Positions 45,022-53,063 of a stretch of DNA of 64,000 nucleotides are shown here, piece after piece. The DNA comes from Oscillospiraceae bacterium MB08-C2-2 (GTDB lineage: Bacteria > Bacillota > Clostridia > Oscillospirales > Ruminococcaceae), in NCBI GenBank assembly GCA_035621215.1, contig CP141729.1:2998944-3062943 (forward strand). The letters run 5' to 3'. The stretch's first letter is position 1. Each line of letters starts with the position of its first letter. The notes under the pieces are model-generated. The model did no database searches. It was given only the letters and a program-made list of their open reading frames with translations, and was not told the DNA's origin. Made by a program: the position numbers and the translations under genes.

Positions 45022-45903
45022 ATGAAAAAGAAAAGTTTAACCGGTATTCTGGCTGCTGTTCTGGTGGTTTCACTGGCAGCCTGCGGCCAAACTGCCCCGG
45101 CAGCCCCGGCTTCCTCCGCCGGCAGTGAAGCTCCTGCTTCCACAGCAGAGGCCTCCCCAGGAGTGGAAAAGGTCTATGTGGCCCATACACAAAGCTCCAA
45201 GCCTATGAACTATGTAAACGAAAAAGGCGAATCCGATGGCTACGAGGTAAAGGTAATGAAGCTCATCGACGAGCTTCTGCCCGAATATGAGTTTGAGTTT
45301 GTTCCCACCTCTGACGATGACCTGCTTATCGGCATCGAGACCGGCAAATACGATGTGGGCACCAAGGGCGCTTGGTGGACTGAGGAACGCTCCAAAAAAT
45401 TTATTTTCCCCAAAGAGGCCATTGGTGCCAGCAGCATCGGCATTCTGGTTCGCACTGCGGATAGCGAAACCGTTACAGACCTGCTCAGCTTTGCCAAAAC
45501 AGGCGGCAAGCTGGTTCCCATTGCCCCCAACAATGCACAGTATAATGTAATCTTGGAATACAACAAAGAAAACCCCGATAACGCCATCAACTTGGAAGCA
45601 GCGGATACCTTTGAGATTGCCGATGCCTACCAGTGGGTGATTGAAGGCCGATACGATGCCTTCTTCTGCACCAAAACCTCCTATGTTAACAACGTGACCT
45701 TGGATGAATCCCCTTATTCCCAGTATAACGACCAGCTCAAGTATATTGTTCACCGCTCTCTGCCCACATGGCCCCTTTTTAACAAAGAGAATCAGGCCTT
45801 TGCAGATGCCTATGACAAGGCCTTTAAACAGCTGCTGGACAGCGGCAAGATCAATGAGGTCATGCATGAATATCTGGGTGAAAACACCTTCGATTATCTA
45901 TAA
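45022..45903 (+). CDS. amino-acid-type ABC importer, substrate-binding lipoprotein
   Basis: A 293-residue type II binding protein. A signal peptide with lipobox SLAACG and an Ala/Ser/Pro linker precede the binding fold (VYVAHTQSSKPMNYVNEKGE, DGYEVKVMKLIDELLPEY, IGIETGKYDVGTKGAWW). In place of the usual xPF after the first strand it has KPM. The ATG at 45022 follows AGAGGAG; the frame is open further upstream into the UROD gene. It lies 58 bp after that gene and is followed by the double cloverleaf before the permeases. Confidence 0.9.
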   Translation: MKKKSLTGILAAVLVVSLAACGQTAPAAPASSAGSEAPASTAEASPGVEKVYVAHTQSSKPMNYVNEKGESDGYEVKVMKLIDELLPEYEFEFVPTSDDDLLIGIETGKYDVGTKGAWWTEERSKKFIFPKEAIGASSIGILVRTADSETVTDLLSFAKTGGKLVPIAPNNAQYNVILEYNKENPDNAINLEAADTFEIADAYQWVIEGRYDAFFCTKTSYVNNVTLDESPYSQYNDQLKYIVHRSLPTWPLFNKENQAFADAYDKAFKQLLDSGKINEVMHEYLGENTFDYL

Positions 45904-46010
45904 GCCTTTTTAGGTTCGGCTGCTACAGAGCAAAGGTTCTGGGTTCAAAGGGCAGTTCTTACGGCAGCTTCCATGCAGTCAGCCAATGTTGGTTCTTCTT
46001 TGGCTATTAT

Positions 46011-46095
46011 ATAGTCAATCAATATCAAAATCCTATGGAATTTTGATACAGCGGATTTTTATCCGCTGGCACGCCTTTGGCGTGGGATTGACTAT
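46011..46095. repeat. element C1: cloverleaf-family element
   Basis: A perfect 10-bp outer stem (ATAGTCAATC 46011-46020 with 46086-46095) encloses three abutting hairpins. These are an AT arm at 46023-46048 (TATCAAAAT), a middle arm at 46049-46068 (CAGCGGAT, four-base loop) and a CGCC arm at 46070-46084 (CACGCC, TTT loop). Only a few bases are unpaired. The arm order AT-middle-CGCC is the same as in element E. Confidence 0.8.
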
Positions 46096-46096
46096 G

Positions 46097-46180
46097 CAGC
46101 AAGGTTAATGCCGCCAAAAGGCGGCGTGCGGCATACGCCGCAGCTTGAAAACACTATAGTGTTTTCAAGCTAACCAGCTG
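46097..46180. repeat. element C2: cloverleaf-family element, inverted relative to C1
   Basis: The outer stem CAGC+GGTTA (46097-46107) pairs with TAACC+GCTG (46171-46180). The arms are a CGCC arm at 46110-46125 (GCCGCC, AAAA loop), a middle arm at 46127-46142 (TGCGGC) and an AT arm at 46143-46170 (core GCTTGAAAACAC, perfect palindrome). The order is reversed compared with C1, so the two lie in opposite orientation one base apart. Confidence 0.78.
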
Positions 46181-46233
46181 TAACCTCCTTTTCGGATAGA
46201 ACCAATTAATACACTTACCGGGAGGACTTAAAC

Positions 46234-46962
46234 ATGGTTTTTCCTTTTAAACCAAGCGTTGTTTTCGAATCAATGCTTGCTGTGCTGCCCTATTTGCCCT
46301 TTACTCTGCTGATTGTTCTGCTTGCCATTGTATTGGGGCTTCTTTTGGGAGGCATTCTGGCAAGAATGAAGCTTTCCTCCAATAGAGGGCTTCGCTTGCT
46401 GGCCGATGGTTATACTTCCATTATGCGCTGCACACCCAGCATTGTTCTTCTTTTCATTGTCTTTTATGGCGTTCCCAAGCTGGTCTGGGTGCTCTTTCGC
46501 ACCGATATCAATTATCTGCACCGGGGCTTTTTCACCGTTATCACCTTCCTCCTTTTATATGCGGCTACCTCCTCGGAGCTCATGCGCTCCGCCTATGAAT
46601 CGGTGGATAAGGGCCAGAGGGAAGCGGCTGTGAGCATCGGCCTTTCGGAGTTCCAGAGCTTCTGGCGAATTTTGCTGCCCCAGTGCTTTGCCGTGGCACT
46701 CCCAGCCTTTGCCACCTCTGCCGTGGGGCTTCTCAAAGAAACAGCGCTGGCCTTCACCATCGGCCTTGTTGATATTATGGGCAAAGCCAAGCTGGTGATT
46801 TCCAACAACTACAATGCGTATGCCATTGAGACCTATCTGGGGCTGGCACTGATATACTGGGCGATCTCACTGTTGGCCCAACTGGGTGTCTCGCTTCTGG
46901 AAAAAAGGCTGATGCGGGGCAAGCGCCAGCTGCAAGCGGGGAGGGGGGCCAAAAATGTTTAA
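46234..46962 (+). CDS. amino-acid-type ABC importer, permease 1
   Basis: A 242-residue HisM/GlnP-type permease with five or so membrane helices. MRCTPSIVLLFIVFYG (the RxTP-like motif), SSELMRSAYESVDKGQREAAVSIGLS is the ATPase-coupling loop. GGGAGG precedes the ATG. It overlaps the second permease gene by eight bases, and the two probably form a heterodimer. Confidence 0.9.
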   Translation: MVFPFKPSVVFESMLAVLPYLPFTLLIVLLAIVLGLLLGGILARMKLSSNRGLRLLADGYTSIMRCTPSIVLLFIVFYGVPKLVWVLFRTDINYLHRGFFTVITFLLLYAATSSELMRSAYESVDKGQREAAVSIGLSEFQSFWRILLPQCFAVALPAFATSAVGLLKETALAFTIGLVDIMGKAKLVISNNYNAYAIETYLGLALIYWAISLLAQLGVSLLEKRLMRGKRQLQAGRGAKNV

Positions 46963-47710
46963 CACCGAATTTTTTGCCAAAACCTTTTTTCTGGCCCTTT
47001 CCGGTATTCCCACAACCCTGAATATCACGGCGGTTTCTCTGCTTATAGCCGTTCCATTGGCATTTTTTATGGCGCTGTCCAGAATATACCGGGTACCGAT
47101 GGCACGGCAGGCAGTTACCCTTTATGTTTCCTTTGTGCGGGGAACACCGCTGATCTTGCAGATACTCATTGTCTATAGCCTTGTGCCTTCACTGCTGGCA
47201 GCTTTTTTCAAAGAAATAGGGAGCAGCTACAATATCTTTGACCTGAACCCCATCGTATATGGCTATACGGTTTTTTCCCTGAATACAGCGGCTCTGCTCA
47301 CCGAGGTTTTCCGCTCCGCTCTGCTAACAGTGGATAAAGGCCAGCTGGAAGCGGCCCACTCCATCGGGATTGGCACAGTCCGGGCTTATACCCGTATTAT
47401 TCTGCCGCAGGCACTGGTGGTGGCGCTGCCCAATCTGGCCAATACCACCATCACCCTGATCAAAAGCACCTCCCTTGCCTTTATGATGACCATCAAGGAA
47501 ATCACAGCGCTGGCAAAGCTGGAGGCAAACTACGGCTACAATTACATTGAAGCCTATCTGGATATCTGGATTGTCTATATCCTGCTTTGCTCGGCCATTG
47601 AGTTTCTGTTCCGGTGGGCAGAAAAGGCAATGAAGGTCTATAAAAGCGGCAAAACCGGTTCTGTGCGAAAAAATAGCCGAAAGGAGGCTGTATCACATGC
47701 TGAAGGTTAA
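46955..47710 (+). CDS. amino-acid-type ABC importer, permease 2
   Basis: A 251-residue permease of the same family as its upstream neighbour. [16 protein letters not shown] and [17 protein letters not shown] are the conserved entry and coupling motifs, with [10 protein letters not shown] following. The C-terminus is basic. The stop lies 14 bases inside the ATPase gene, so the operon is tightly coupled. Confidence 0.92.
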   Translation: MFNTEFFAKTFFLALSGIPTTLNITAVSLLIAVPLAFFMALSRIYRVPMARQAVTLYVSFVRGTPLILQILIVYSLVPSLLAAFFKEIGSSYNIFDLNPIVYGYTVFSLNTAALLTEVFRSALLTVDKGQLEAAHSIGIGTVRAYTRIILPQALVVALPNLANTTITLIKSTSLAFMMTIKEITALAKLEANYGYNYIEAYLDIWIVYILLCSAIEFLFRWAEKAMKVYKSGKTGSVRKNSRKEAVSHAEG

Positions 47711-48449
47711 AAATATCCACAAGGCATTCCACCACAATGAGGTGCTCAAGGGCATTGATCTGGAGGTGGAAAAGGGAGATGTGGTGGTGATTCTGGGCCC
47801 CAGCGGCTCGGGCAAAACAACACTGCTGCGCTGCATCAATTTTTTGGAGCGGGCCGATAAAGGTGAACTGGAGCTGGGTGAAATCCATACCCCCTTTAAA
47901 GGGGCTGGCAAGAAAACCATCCGGGAGGTACGCAAGAGAACAGCCTTTGTTTTTCAGCACTACAATCTCTTTAACAACAAAACCGTGCTCCAAAATGTCA
48001 CCGAGGGGCTGATCATTGGCCGCAAAATGCCCAAGGCACAGGCAGAAGAAATTGCAGCCAAGGCTTTGGAAAAGGTTGGCCTTTCGGATAAGCACGATGC
48101 TTATGCCTCTCAGCTTTCCGGCGGGCAGCAGCAGCGGGTGGGCATTGCCCGGGCCATTGCCGTGAACCCCGATGTAATTTTATTTGATGAGCCTACCTCC
48201 GCTTTGGACCCTGAGCTGATCGGCGAGGTTTTGCAGGTCATGAAGAATCTGGCCAAAGAAGGCACCACCATGATTGTGGTGACCCATGAAATGAACTTTG
48301 CCCAAAATGTGGGCACCAAAATTGTGTTTATGGATAAGGGCGTGGTGGTGGAACAGGGAACACCCCGGGAGGTTATCCAGAACCCCCAGGAGGAGCGCAC
48401 CAAGCAGTTCCTGCGCTTGTTCCTGGCGGAACACGATTATGTTATATAG
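47697..48449 (+). CDS. amino-acid-type ABC importer, ATP-binding protein
   Basis: A 250-residue PAAT-class ATPase: Walker [11 protein letters not shown]-loop [10 protein letters not shown], signature LSGGQQQRV and Walker [23 protein letters not shown] precedes the ATG within the permease gene. It is the last gene of the six-gene operon that starts with the Gfo/Idh oxidoreductase. Confidence 0.94.
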   Translation: MLKVKNIHKAFHHNEVLKGIDLEVEKGDVVVILGPSGSGKTTLLRCINFLERADKGELELGEIHTPFKGAGKKTIREVRKRTAFVFQHYNLFNNKTVLQNVTEGLIIGRKMPKAQAEEIAAKALEKVGLSDKHDAYASQLSGGQQQRVGIARAIAVNPDVILFDEPTSALDPELIGEVLQVMKNLAKEGTTMIVVTHEMNFAQNVGTKIVFMDKGVVVEQGTPREVIQNPQEERTKQFLRLFLAEHDYVI

Positions 48450-48485
48450 CTAACATCCAAAGCAGAATTTATACGGAGAGCGAAG

Positions 48486-48555
48486 GCAATAGCTGTGGAA
48501 AGGTGCAGTTTTTATGGCACACCAAGCAGCTATTGCTTTTGCCTTTTATACATAG
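48486..48555 (+). terminator. probable terminator of the Gfo/Idh-importer operon
   Basis: A 10-bp stem GCAATAGCTG with its complement, an inner GGTG/CACC stem and a T-rich tail (TTTTGCCTTTTAT). Confidence 0.6.
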
Positions 48556-48785
48556 TTTTCATATTAAAAGCCTTGGCCTATGGCAGCCCGCGGCTAGCCC
48601 GATCAGCGGGAATAATGGCATTAAATAAAAATTCGTGCATTATAGCAAATTTAACCTCCCTTTATCCTAGGCTTTACAAAAAAAAGAACAAAGAATGCCG
48701 GCTTTTTCGGGCAATAACAAGGATTTTATACGGGGTAAAAGGGCTGAAAAACAGGGTTTCACTAGGGGCGGTTAGCAATTTACTC
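48556..48785. other. intergenic region before the TrpX-type gene
   Basis: About 230 bp with no recognisable gene or structured RNA. It leads into a SigA promoter. Confidence 0.4.
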
Positions 48786-48813
48786 TTGACATTTTCGGCA
48801 GAAAGTTTATAAT
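48786..48813 (+). promoter_or_regulatory. SigA promoter of the TrpXYZ-type operon
   Basis: TTGACA, a 16-bp spacer and TATAAT, 68 bp before the start codon. Confidence 0.85.
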
Positions 48814-48880
48814 TCAAGTAGCACTTTACCACTTAAAATCGATAAAGCAAACAATGTGTACATTTGGGAGGATGAATGAA

Positions 48881-49921
48881 ATGAAAAAACTGCGCAAACT
48901 GACTGCGCTGGCTGCATGTGTTGCCATGTTGGCTTCTTTGGCCGCCTGCTCCGGCGGTGGAAGCTCTTCTGTGCCTGCCGCATCTGCTCCGGAAGCACCT
49001 GCCGCTTCTCAGGCTGCTGAAAGCACCGAAGCTGGGGACGGTAAAACCTATGTTGTGGGCATTTCCCAGCTGGTTCAGCATGAGGCTCTGGATGCTGCCA
49101 CAGCGGGTTTCCGTGCGGCTCTCACTGAAAAGCTCAACAATAAGGTAACCTTTGACGAGCAGAACGCACAGGGCGATCCTGCCACCTGCTCCGCCATTGC
49201 CAGCGGCTTTGTTTCTTCCAATGTTGACCTGATTATGGCCAACGCAACCCCCGCCCTTCAGGCTGCGGCCGCCGCCACCTCCGATATTCCCATTCTGGGA
49301 ACCTCCATTACAGAATATGGCGTGGCTCTGGACATAGCAGATTTTAACGGTACGGTAGGCGGCAACATCTCTGGTACCTCCGATTTGGCTCCGCTGGATC
49401 AGCAGGCCACTATGATCAAGGAGTTCTTCCCGGATGCCAAAAAAGTGGGCCTGATTTACTGCTCCGCCGAGGCAAACTCCCTGTATCAGGTCAACACTGT
49501 CAAGGCTGCTCTGGAAGGAATGGGCTATGCCTGTGAGCTGTATCCTTTCTCTGATTCCAATGATCTTGCCTCCATTACCACGAATGCAACTAAAAGCTGC
49601 GATGTGATCTATGTGCCCACCGATAACACTGTGGCTTCCAACACCGGTATCATCGATAACATCTGCCAGCCTGCCAAAATCCCTGTCATCGCAGGTGAAA
49701 AAGGCATCGCTGCCGGCTGCGGCGTGGCAACGCTCTCCATCGATTATTATGATCTTGGATACAGCACCGGCTTGATGGCCGCTAAAATTTTAACCGGTGA
49801 GAGCGATATCTCCACCATGCCCGTGGAGTATGCCCCAAATTTCACCAAGATGTATAACCCCGCCATCTGCGAGGCTTTGGGCATCACCCCGCCTGCAGGT
49901 TATGAGCCCATCGAAGCCTAA
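48881..49921 (+). CDS. ABC transporter substrate-binding lipoprotein (TrpX/PF04392 type)
   Basis: A 346-residue lipoprotein (LASLAACSGGG lipobox, Ser/Ala/Pro linker) with the TrpX-type fold: VVGISQLVQHEALDAATAGF, QNAQGDPATCSAIASGF, ANATPALQAAAAAT and LDQQATMIKEFFPDAKKVGLIY. The family is called tryptophan or tyrosine binding in streptococci, but its ligands vary. The ATG at 48881 has GGGAGG at eight bases. A hairpin follows before the permease gene. Confidence 0.9.
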   Translation: MKKLRKLTALAACVAMLASLAACSGGGSSSVPAASAPEAPAASQAAESTEAGDGKTYVVGISQLVQHEALDAATAGFRAALTEKLNNKVTFDEQNAQGDPATCSAIASGFVSSNVDLIMANATPALQAAAAATSDIPILGTSITEYGVALDIADFNGTVGGNISGTSDLAPLDQQATMIKEFFPDAKKVGLIYCSAEANSLYQVNTVKAALEGMGYACELYPFSDSNDLASITTNATKSCDVIYVPTDNTVASNTGIIDNICQPAKIPVIAGEKGIAAGCGVATLSIDYYDLGYSTGLMAAKILTGESDISTMPVEYAPNFTKMYNPAICEALGITPPAGYEPIEA

Positions 49922-49942
49922 ATTTGCATAAATAACCATTTG

Positions 49943-49977
49943 AACCGGCAGAAAAGGAGTTCCCTTTTTTGCCGGTT
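49943..49977 (+). terminator. attenuator-type hairpin between binding-protein and permease genes
   Basis: AACCGGCA/TGCCGGTT continued by AAAAGG/CCTTTT, with only a weak T tail. It is suited to partial termination or 3'-end stabilisation of the binding-protein message. Confidence 0.6.
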
Positions 49978-50038
49978 TCTGTTATACTTAATAAGATTTA
50001 TGTTGTATGTCAGCTATATGTAAAGTGGAAGTTCCGCC

Positions 50039-51061
50039 TTGGATATGCAGGCTATGCAGCTAAAGCGTGCAGAACGCGCGTATCTTATACAGGTTATCGG
50101 GGGAATCAACTTGGCGCTCAATCCGCTTGATCTGCTCGGCCAGATGCCGGGCGCTGTGGCACAGGGCCTGATTTGGGGCATAATGGCCATAGGTGTGTAT
50201 ATTACTTACAAAATTTTGGATGTTGCCGATCTGACAGTAGATGGCTCTTTCTGCACCGGTGGTGCGGTATGCGTTATGATGCTGATGGCTGGCTTCGATG
50301 TCGGGTTTGCTTTGTTTGCTGCCTTTGTGGTGGGCCTGCTCACCGGGCTGGCTACCGGCTTTTTCCATACCTTTTGCGGGATCTCGGCTATTTTGGCCGG
50401 TATTTTAACCCAGCTTGGGCTGTGGTCGGTAAATCTGGCTATTATGGGCAAGGCCAATCAGTCCATCAATGTGAACAACTACCAGCTTTTGGTTTCCCTG
50501 CGCTATTTGCAGGAGGTGCTGAAAGGGATCCGGCCTTTTTACTGGTCGCCGATTCTGGTTGTGAGCCTATTTGTGGCGGCTATCATTGCTTTGCTTTATT
50601 GGTTTTTCGGCACCGAACTGGGCGCCGCTATCCGGGCCACCGGTGCAAACCTGAATATGGCCAGAGCACAGGGCATCAACACCGATTTTAACAAGGTGTT
50701 GGGGCTGATGCTCTCCAATGGGATTGTAGCTCTTTCTGGCGGGCTGCTGGCTCAGTATCAGGGCTTTGCGGATATCAACATGGGCCGTGGTGCCATTGTC
50801 ATTGGGCTCGCTGCCGTGATCATCGGGGAAGTTCTTTTTGCCCGGATTTTCCGCAACTTTGCTCTGCGTCTGCTGGGCGTTGCCGCCGGCGCCATTATCT
50901 ATTACATGGTCATTCAGGCTGTTCTGTGGCTGCGGCTGGATTCCAACTACCTGAAGCTGCTTTCTGCGCTGGTGGTTGCCGTTTTCCTTGCGGTTCCTTA
51001 CTGGAAGGGAAAATATTTTTCTGCTGCCTTTGCCCGCAAAGGAGGTGCAGACCGTGCTTAA
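50039..51061 (+). CDS. ABC transporter permease (TrpY type)
   Basis: A permease of up to 340 residues with eight or so helices. GAVAQGLIWGIMAIGVYITYKILDVADLTVDGSF is recognisable by its parts IMAIGVYITYKIL and DLTVDGSF, the TrpY signature, and GAAIRATGANLNMARAQGIN marks the ATPase-contact loop. The start is uncertain: TTG 50039 has no clear ribosome site, and TTG 50111 (after GGGGGA) gives a more usual N-terminus. The last codons overlap the ATPase gene. Confidence 0.85.
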   Translation: MDMQAMQLKRAERAYLIQVIGGINLALNPLDLLGQMPGAVAQGLIWGIMAIGVYITYKILDVADLTVDGSFCTGGAVCVMMLMAGFDVGFALFAAFVVGLLTGLATGFFHTFCGISAILAGILTQLGLWSVNLAIMGKANQSINVNNYQLLVSLRYLQEVLKGIRPFYWSPILVVSLFVAAIIALLYWFFGTELGAAIRATGANLNMARAQGINTDFNKVLGLMLSNGIVALSGGLLAQYQGFADINMGRGAIVIGLAAVIIGEVLFARIFRNFALRLLGVAAGAIIYYMVIQAVLWLRLDSNYLKLLSALVVAVFLAVPYWKGKYFSAAFARKGGADRA

Positions 51062-51848
51062 AATCGAAAATATTTCAAAAACCTTCAATCCCAACACCGT
51101 GAACCAGAAGGTGGCACTTAACAATCTTTCCCTGACTTTGAACGACGGCGATTTTGTCACCGTTATTGGCGGCAACGGTGCGGGAAAATCCACCATGCTC
51201 AATGCGGTGGCCGGTGTCTTTACAGTGGATGAAGGCCAGATTCTTATTGATGGAAACAATGTTACCAGCCTGCCTGAATACAAACGGGCTACCTTTATCG
51301 GCCGTGTCTTTCAGGACCCTATGATGGGAACCGCCGCCAGCATGGGCATTGAGGAAAACCTTGCCCTTGCACTGCGCAGGGGCCAGACCAGAAGCCTGCG
51401 CTGGGGCATTACAGGCAAGGAGAGGGCTGAGTATCGGGAGCTGCTCAAAACGCTGGATTTGGGCTTGGAACAGCGTCTGACCTCTAAGGTAGGGCTGTTA
51501 TCCGGTGGGCAGAGGCAGGCTCTTACCCTGCTGATGGCCACACTGAAAAAACCCAAACTGCTTTTGCTGGATGAACATACCGCCGCCCTTGACCCTAAAA
51601 CGGCCGCTAAGGTGCTGGAAACCACCGAGAATATCATTCGCCGGGATCATTTAACCACCCTGATGATTACACACAACATGAAGGATGCCATTACCCATGG
51701 CAACCGCCTTGTGATGCTGTATGAGGGCCGGGTTGTCATTGATGTGGGCGGCGAGGATAAAAAGAAGCTGACTGTAGAAAAGCTGCTGGAGATGTTCAGC
51801 AAGGTCAGCGGCTCGGATGAAGCCAACGATAAGATGCTTCTCTCGTAA
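51054..51848 (+). CDS. ABC transporter ATP-binding protein (TrpZ type)
   Basis: A 264-residue ATPase: Walker A GGNGAGKST, GRVFQDPMMGTA at the Q-loop, signature LSGGQRQAL and Walker B LLLLDEHTAALDPK. The Walker B Glu is followed by His where most ABC proteins have Pro (DEH for DEP), as is usual in this subfamily. The GTG at 51054 is preceded by AAAGGAGGTG and overlaps the permease stop. Confidence 0.9.
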   Translation: MLKIENISKTFNPNTVNQKVALNNLSLTLNDGDFVTVIGGNGAGKSTMLNAVAGVFTVDEGQILIDGNNVTSLPEYKRATFIGRVFQDPMMGTAASMGIEENLALALRRGQTRSLRWGITGKERAEYRELLKTLDLGLEQRLTSKVGLLSGGQRQALTLLMATLKKPKLLLLDEHTAALDPKTAAKVLETTENIIRRDHLTTLMITHNMKDAITHGNRLVMLYEGRVVIDVGGEDKKKLTVEKLLEMFSKVSGSDEANDKMLLS

Positions 51849-51872
51849 AGAGGTATCATTCATTTATGAAAA

Positions 51873-51914
51873 GGCCGCCTTTGCAGCTCTATGCTGTAAG
51901 GCGGTTTGCTTTTA
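51873..51914 (+). terminator. terminator of the TrpXYZ-type operon
   Basis: CCGCCTT and GCAGC pair with GCTG and AAGGCGG (one mismatch), followed by a T-rich tail. Confidence 0.75.
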
Positions 51915-51957
51915 TACACCCACAAACACGCACTGCATGCATATGAGTATAAAGTCG

Positions 51958-52029
51958 GTATAGACCGCCTATGGCGGTTGGTGGCAAATTGCCGCAGTTT
52001 AAAACCGCACTGCGGTTTTAAACCTATAC
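51958..52029. repeat. element D: cloverleaf-family element
   Basis: The outer stem GTATAG/CTATAC (51958-51963, 52024-52029) encloses three abutting arms. These are a CGCC arm at 51964-51978 (ACCGCC, TAT loop), a middle arm at 51981-51995 (GTGGCA) and an AT arm at 51997-52023 (13-bp perfect, core GTTTAAAACCGCA). The order is that of C2 and the reverse of C1 and E. It ends 22 bp before the LysR start codon. Confidence 0.8.
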
Positions 52030-52050
52030 AACTATAAGGGAGGGGTTGCC

Positions 52051-52968
52051 ATGACTATACAAAAGCTCCGCTACATTATTGAAATTGTCGGCAGCGGCTC
52101 CATGAGTGAGGCGGCCAAGCGCCTTTTCATCACACAGCCCAGCCTTTCCGGTATGGTGAAGGAGCTGGAGGAGCAGCTTGGCTTTACCATTTTCCTGCGT
52201 ACCAACAAGGGAGTGACCCTCTCGCAGGAGGGGGCGGAGTTTCTGGGCTATGCCCGGCAGGTGGTGGAGCAGACCGACCTGCTGGAACAGCGCTACCTCC
52301 ATGTCAAACCCTCCCGCCAGCTGCTTTCGGTCTCCACCCAGCACTATGCCTTTGTGGTACAGGCTTTTGTGCGGCTCATTGAGGAGTTTGGAGCCGATGA
52401 ATATGAATTTACCTTCCGAGATACCCGAACCCACGAAATTCTGGAGGATGTACGCACCCTGCGCAGTGAAATCGGGGTGATCTATATGAACGATTTCAAC
52501 GAAAAGGTGCTCAGCCAGATTCTGCGGCAGTATGGGTTGGAGTTCCACAAGCTCTTTACTGCAAAGCCCCATATCTTTGTGGGAGCCTCCAACCCTCTTG
52601 CCCAGAAAAAGGCGGTTACCTTGGAGGATTTGGAGGAATACCCCTGCCTCTCTTTTGAGCAGGGGGAATACAATTCCTTTTACTATTCGGAGGAAATCCT
52701 CAGTACGCTGGTTCATAAAAAAAGCATCCGGGTCTCCGACCGGGCCACGATCTTTAACCTGATGATCGGGCTTGGGGGTTACACCATTTCTACAGGCGTG
52801 ATTAATGCAGACCTCAACGGCAGTGACATTGTCTCGGTTCCGCTGCTGGTGGATGAGACCATAACAGTGGGGTGGATAGCCCATAAAAGCGTTACCCTTT
52901 CCCGGCTGGCGGAGCAGCTGGTGATAAAGCTGGAGGAGGCTGCTCAAGCCTCTGGGTATATAGGATAA
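52051..52968 (+). CDS. LysR-family regulator (cysteine/methionine-regulator-like)
   Basis: A 305-residue regulator starting MTIQKLRYIIEIVGSGSMSEAAKRLFITQPSLSG at its winged helix (split here as SMSEAAKRLFITQPSLSG), with an effector domain from about residue 90. It resembles sulfur-amino-acid regulators of Firmicutes (CmbR/MetR-like), and the next gene is a MetE-like methyltransferase, which supports that role. AGGGAGGGG precedes the ATG. Element D lies just upstream, so its leader is unusually structured. Confidence 0.88.
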   Translation: MTIQKLRYIIEIVGSGSMSEAAKRLFITQPSLSGMVKELEEQLGFTIFLRTNKGVTLSQEGAEFLGYARQVVEQTDLLEQRYLHVKPSRQLLSVSTQHYAFVVQAFVRLIEEFGADEYEFTFRDTRTHEILEDVRTLRSEIGVIYMNDFNEKVLSQILRQYGLEFHKLFTAKPHIFVGASNPLAQKKAVTLEDLEEYPCLSFEQGEYNSFYYSEEILSTLVHKKSIRVSDRATIFNLMIGLGGYTISTGVINADLNGSDIVSVPLLVDETITVGWIAHKSVTLSRLAEQLVIKLEEAAQASGYIG

Positions 52969-52982
52969 AGCTATACCAAACC

Positions 52983-53035
52983 AATTATACTATGTATTAT
53001 CCGATATCCTATTCCTGTGGTATACTTTGTTCAAC
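52983..53035 (+). promoter_or_regulatory. promoter region of the MetE-like gene with inverted repeat
   Basis: TTATCC, an 18-bp spacer and TATACT form a plausible SigA promoter. An ATAGGATA (about 52962-52969) and a TATCCTAT (about 53003-53011) form an inverted repeat across the region, which could bind the upstream LysR protein. Confidence 0.45.
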
Positions 53036-53063
53036 GAAGATTACCGTATGGAGGGAATAGACT

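Noticed and set aside
46011-46180. tRNA or tmRNA genes at the cloverleaf elements
   Set aside because: The folding resembles a cloverleaf, but there is no T-loop TTCGAAT, no anticodon-like loop, no CCA end, and the arm lengths are wrong.
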